A program made the position numbers and the translations under genes. Source: UMGS1649 sp964481385 (lineage in GTDB: Bacteria; Bacillota; Clostridia; TANB77; CAG-465). Taken from it: DNA of 64,000 nt. Shown here one piece after another: positions 63,209 to 64,000 of this stretch. Every line of letters starts with the position of its first letter. Within the stretch, counting starts at the first letter, position 1. The notes beneath the pieces are model-generated. The model worked only from the letters and a program-made list of their open reading frames with translations. It was not told where the DNA came from and made no database searches. The stretch lies in contig CAYZTN010000001.1 in NCBI GenBank assembly GCA_964481385.1, positions 1-64,000 on the forward strand, in the 5' to 3' direction.

Positions 63209-64000
63209 TCACCTGGCCATTATTCCGTTGCCGTTTTCTAGTAAATGGATATATTCTAATGCCTTACCAGTGCCTTGTGCAACACACTCTATTGGCTTAT
63301 CTGGTATTCGTGTCTTTAATCCAAGTTTTTCGAATATCAATCTATCAACGCCATCAATCAAACTACCACCACCAGTTATATATACTGTATTTTCTTTAAT
63401 ATCAGCTGCTAATTCCGGTGTAATATCTTCCAACACTTCTCTAACCGCAAACAAAATTCTTGATGCAAGAGGCATAAATATTTCATAAATCTCATCTGAC
63501 GTCAATTCAATTCCTTTTGGGAAGCCAGTAAGTATATCTTTTCCTCTTATCTTAATTTTTTGCACAACTGTTTTCCTATATACAGCTCCTATTTCAATTT
63601 TAACTTTCTCCGCTGTCTTCTCACCTATAATCAATGAATATTTACTTTTAACATACTTCATTATTTCATTATTAAACGCATTTCCAGCAATTTTTATAGA
63701 ACCCGACTTAACTATTCCACCCAACGAAATTACCGCTATATCTGTCGTTCCACCTCCAATGTCTATAACAAGTGTACCTCGAGGTTTCATTATATCTACA
63801 CCTGCTCCTATTGCTGCAGCAAGTGGCTCTTGAATAATATTTACACGTCTTGCCCCAATAAGCAACGCTGCATCTATTACAGCTTTTTTTTCAAGATTTG
63901 TAACTCCAGACGGAACACATATTACCAAGCTAGGATTTATAACCTTTTGGTCAGATACTACTGCAATATAATGCTTGAGCATTTTTTCTGTTATTTTATA
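63209..64000 (-). CDS. MreB/Mbl rod-shape protein, N-terminus outside window
   Basis: 264 codons are visible; the frame is open to the window edge, so the first 75-80 residues are missing. Actin-like motifs are intact: VICVPSGVTNLEKKAV, EPLAAAIGAGVDI, VIDIGGGTTDIAVISLGGIV and ITGGGSLIDGVD. It forms membrane filaments guiding wall synthesis. MreB and Mbl cannot be separated without the start. Confidence 0.93.
   Translation of the reverse strand, partial: YKITEKMLKHYIAVVSDQKVINPSLVICVPSGVTNLEKKAVIDAALLIGARRVNIIQEPLAAAIGAGVDIMKPRGTLVIDIGGGTTDIAVISLGGIVKSGSIKIAGNAFNNEIMKYVKSKYSLIIGEKTAEKVKIEIGAVYRKTVVQKIKIRGKDILTGFPKGIELTSDEIYEIFMPLASRILFAVREVLEDITPELAADIKENTVYITGGGSLIDGVDRLIFEKLGLKTRIPDKPIECVAQGTGKALEYIHLLENGNGIMAR

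Overview
The window is AT-rich, single-chromosome-like DNA from a spore-forming Gram-positive bacterium, most likely an uncultured Clostridia (gut-type) lineage. Supporting markers are PolC-type DNA polymerase III, Spo0A, YqfC/YqfD, SepF/DivIVA, a Gls24-family protein, RicT/PSP1, consensus sigma-A promoters and strong GGAGG ribosome sites. No rRNA, phage, plasmid or CRISPR locus is present. Species is not assigned.

Layout. 0.1-8.9 kb is a type IV pilus operon on the minus strand: a PilM-PilN fusion, PilO, a PilP-position membrane protein, a pilin, a truncated prepilin-peptidase/pilin fusion, two minor pilin-like proteins, PilB, PilT and PilC. 9-12 kb holds a Gls24 protein and two more pilins. 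12-15 kb is the yqfC-yqfD-ybeY-dgkA group. 15.2-17.3 kb is an AgrA/AgrC-like pair on the plus strand without agrBD. 17.3-22 kb holds valS, a frameshifted unknown gene, divIVA and sepF. 22-24.7 kb is a pilin pair including a large lectin-like pilin whose start lies on a G10 tract. 24.7-35.3 kb is an HlyD-like protein, miaA, mutL, an unknown three-gene operon, a DUF2207 pseudogene and mutS. 35.4-37.9 kb is a HipA-like pair and prfA. 38-40.3 kb is a glycosyltransferase and a collagen-like (BclA-type) protein. 40.5-46.3 kb is spo0A, a broken yigZ, a flavoprotein, a YnbB-type lyase, a broken uvsE and a YefM/YoeB toxin-antitoxin. 46.4-50.9 kb is metG-lepB-holB-ricT-ferredoxin. 51-53.4 kb is murD, an XRE regulator, acpS and tRNA-Pro(UGG). 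53.7-64 kb is mreB/mbl (partial), rpsB, tsf, a pilin cassette, frr, cdsA, rseP and polC.

Themes. (1) A non-canonical type IV pilus system: every pilin leader has a KKGIS-like site and lacks the canonical Glu5. Pilin genes are scattered at four further loci among housekeeping genes, and several share a C-terminal YY-x2-G-x3 motif. One large pilin carries a C-terminal FGE/C-type-lectin-like domain and appears phase-variable through a poly-G tract. (2) A family of palindromic REP-like elements with core GGACGTTT recurs six times, mostly directly after stop codons. (3) Four accessory genes (DUF2207, yigZ, uvsE, the gene at 20.4 kb) carry frameshifts or stops, while the essential genes around them are intact.

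Limits: all assignments come from reading the sequence and from memory of protein families. No database search, alignment program or structure prediction was run.
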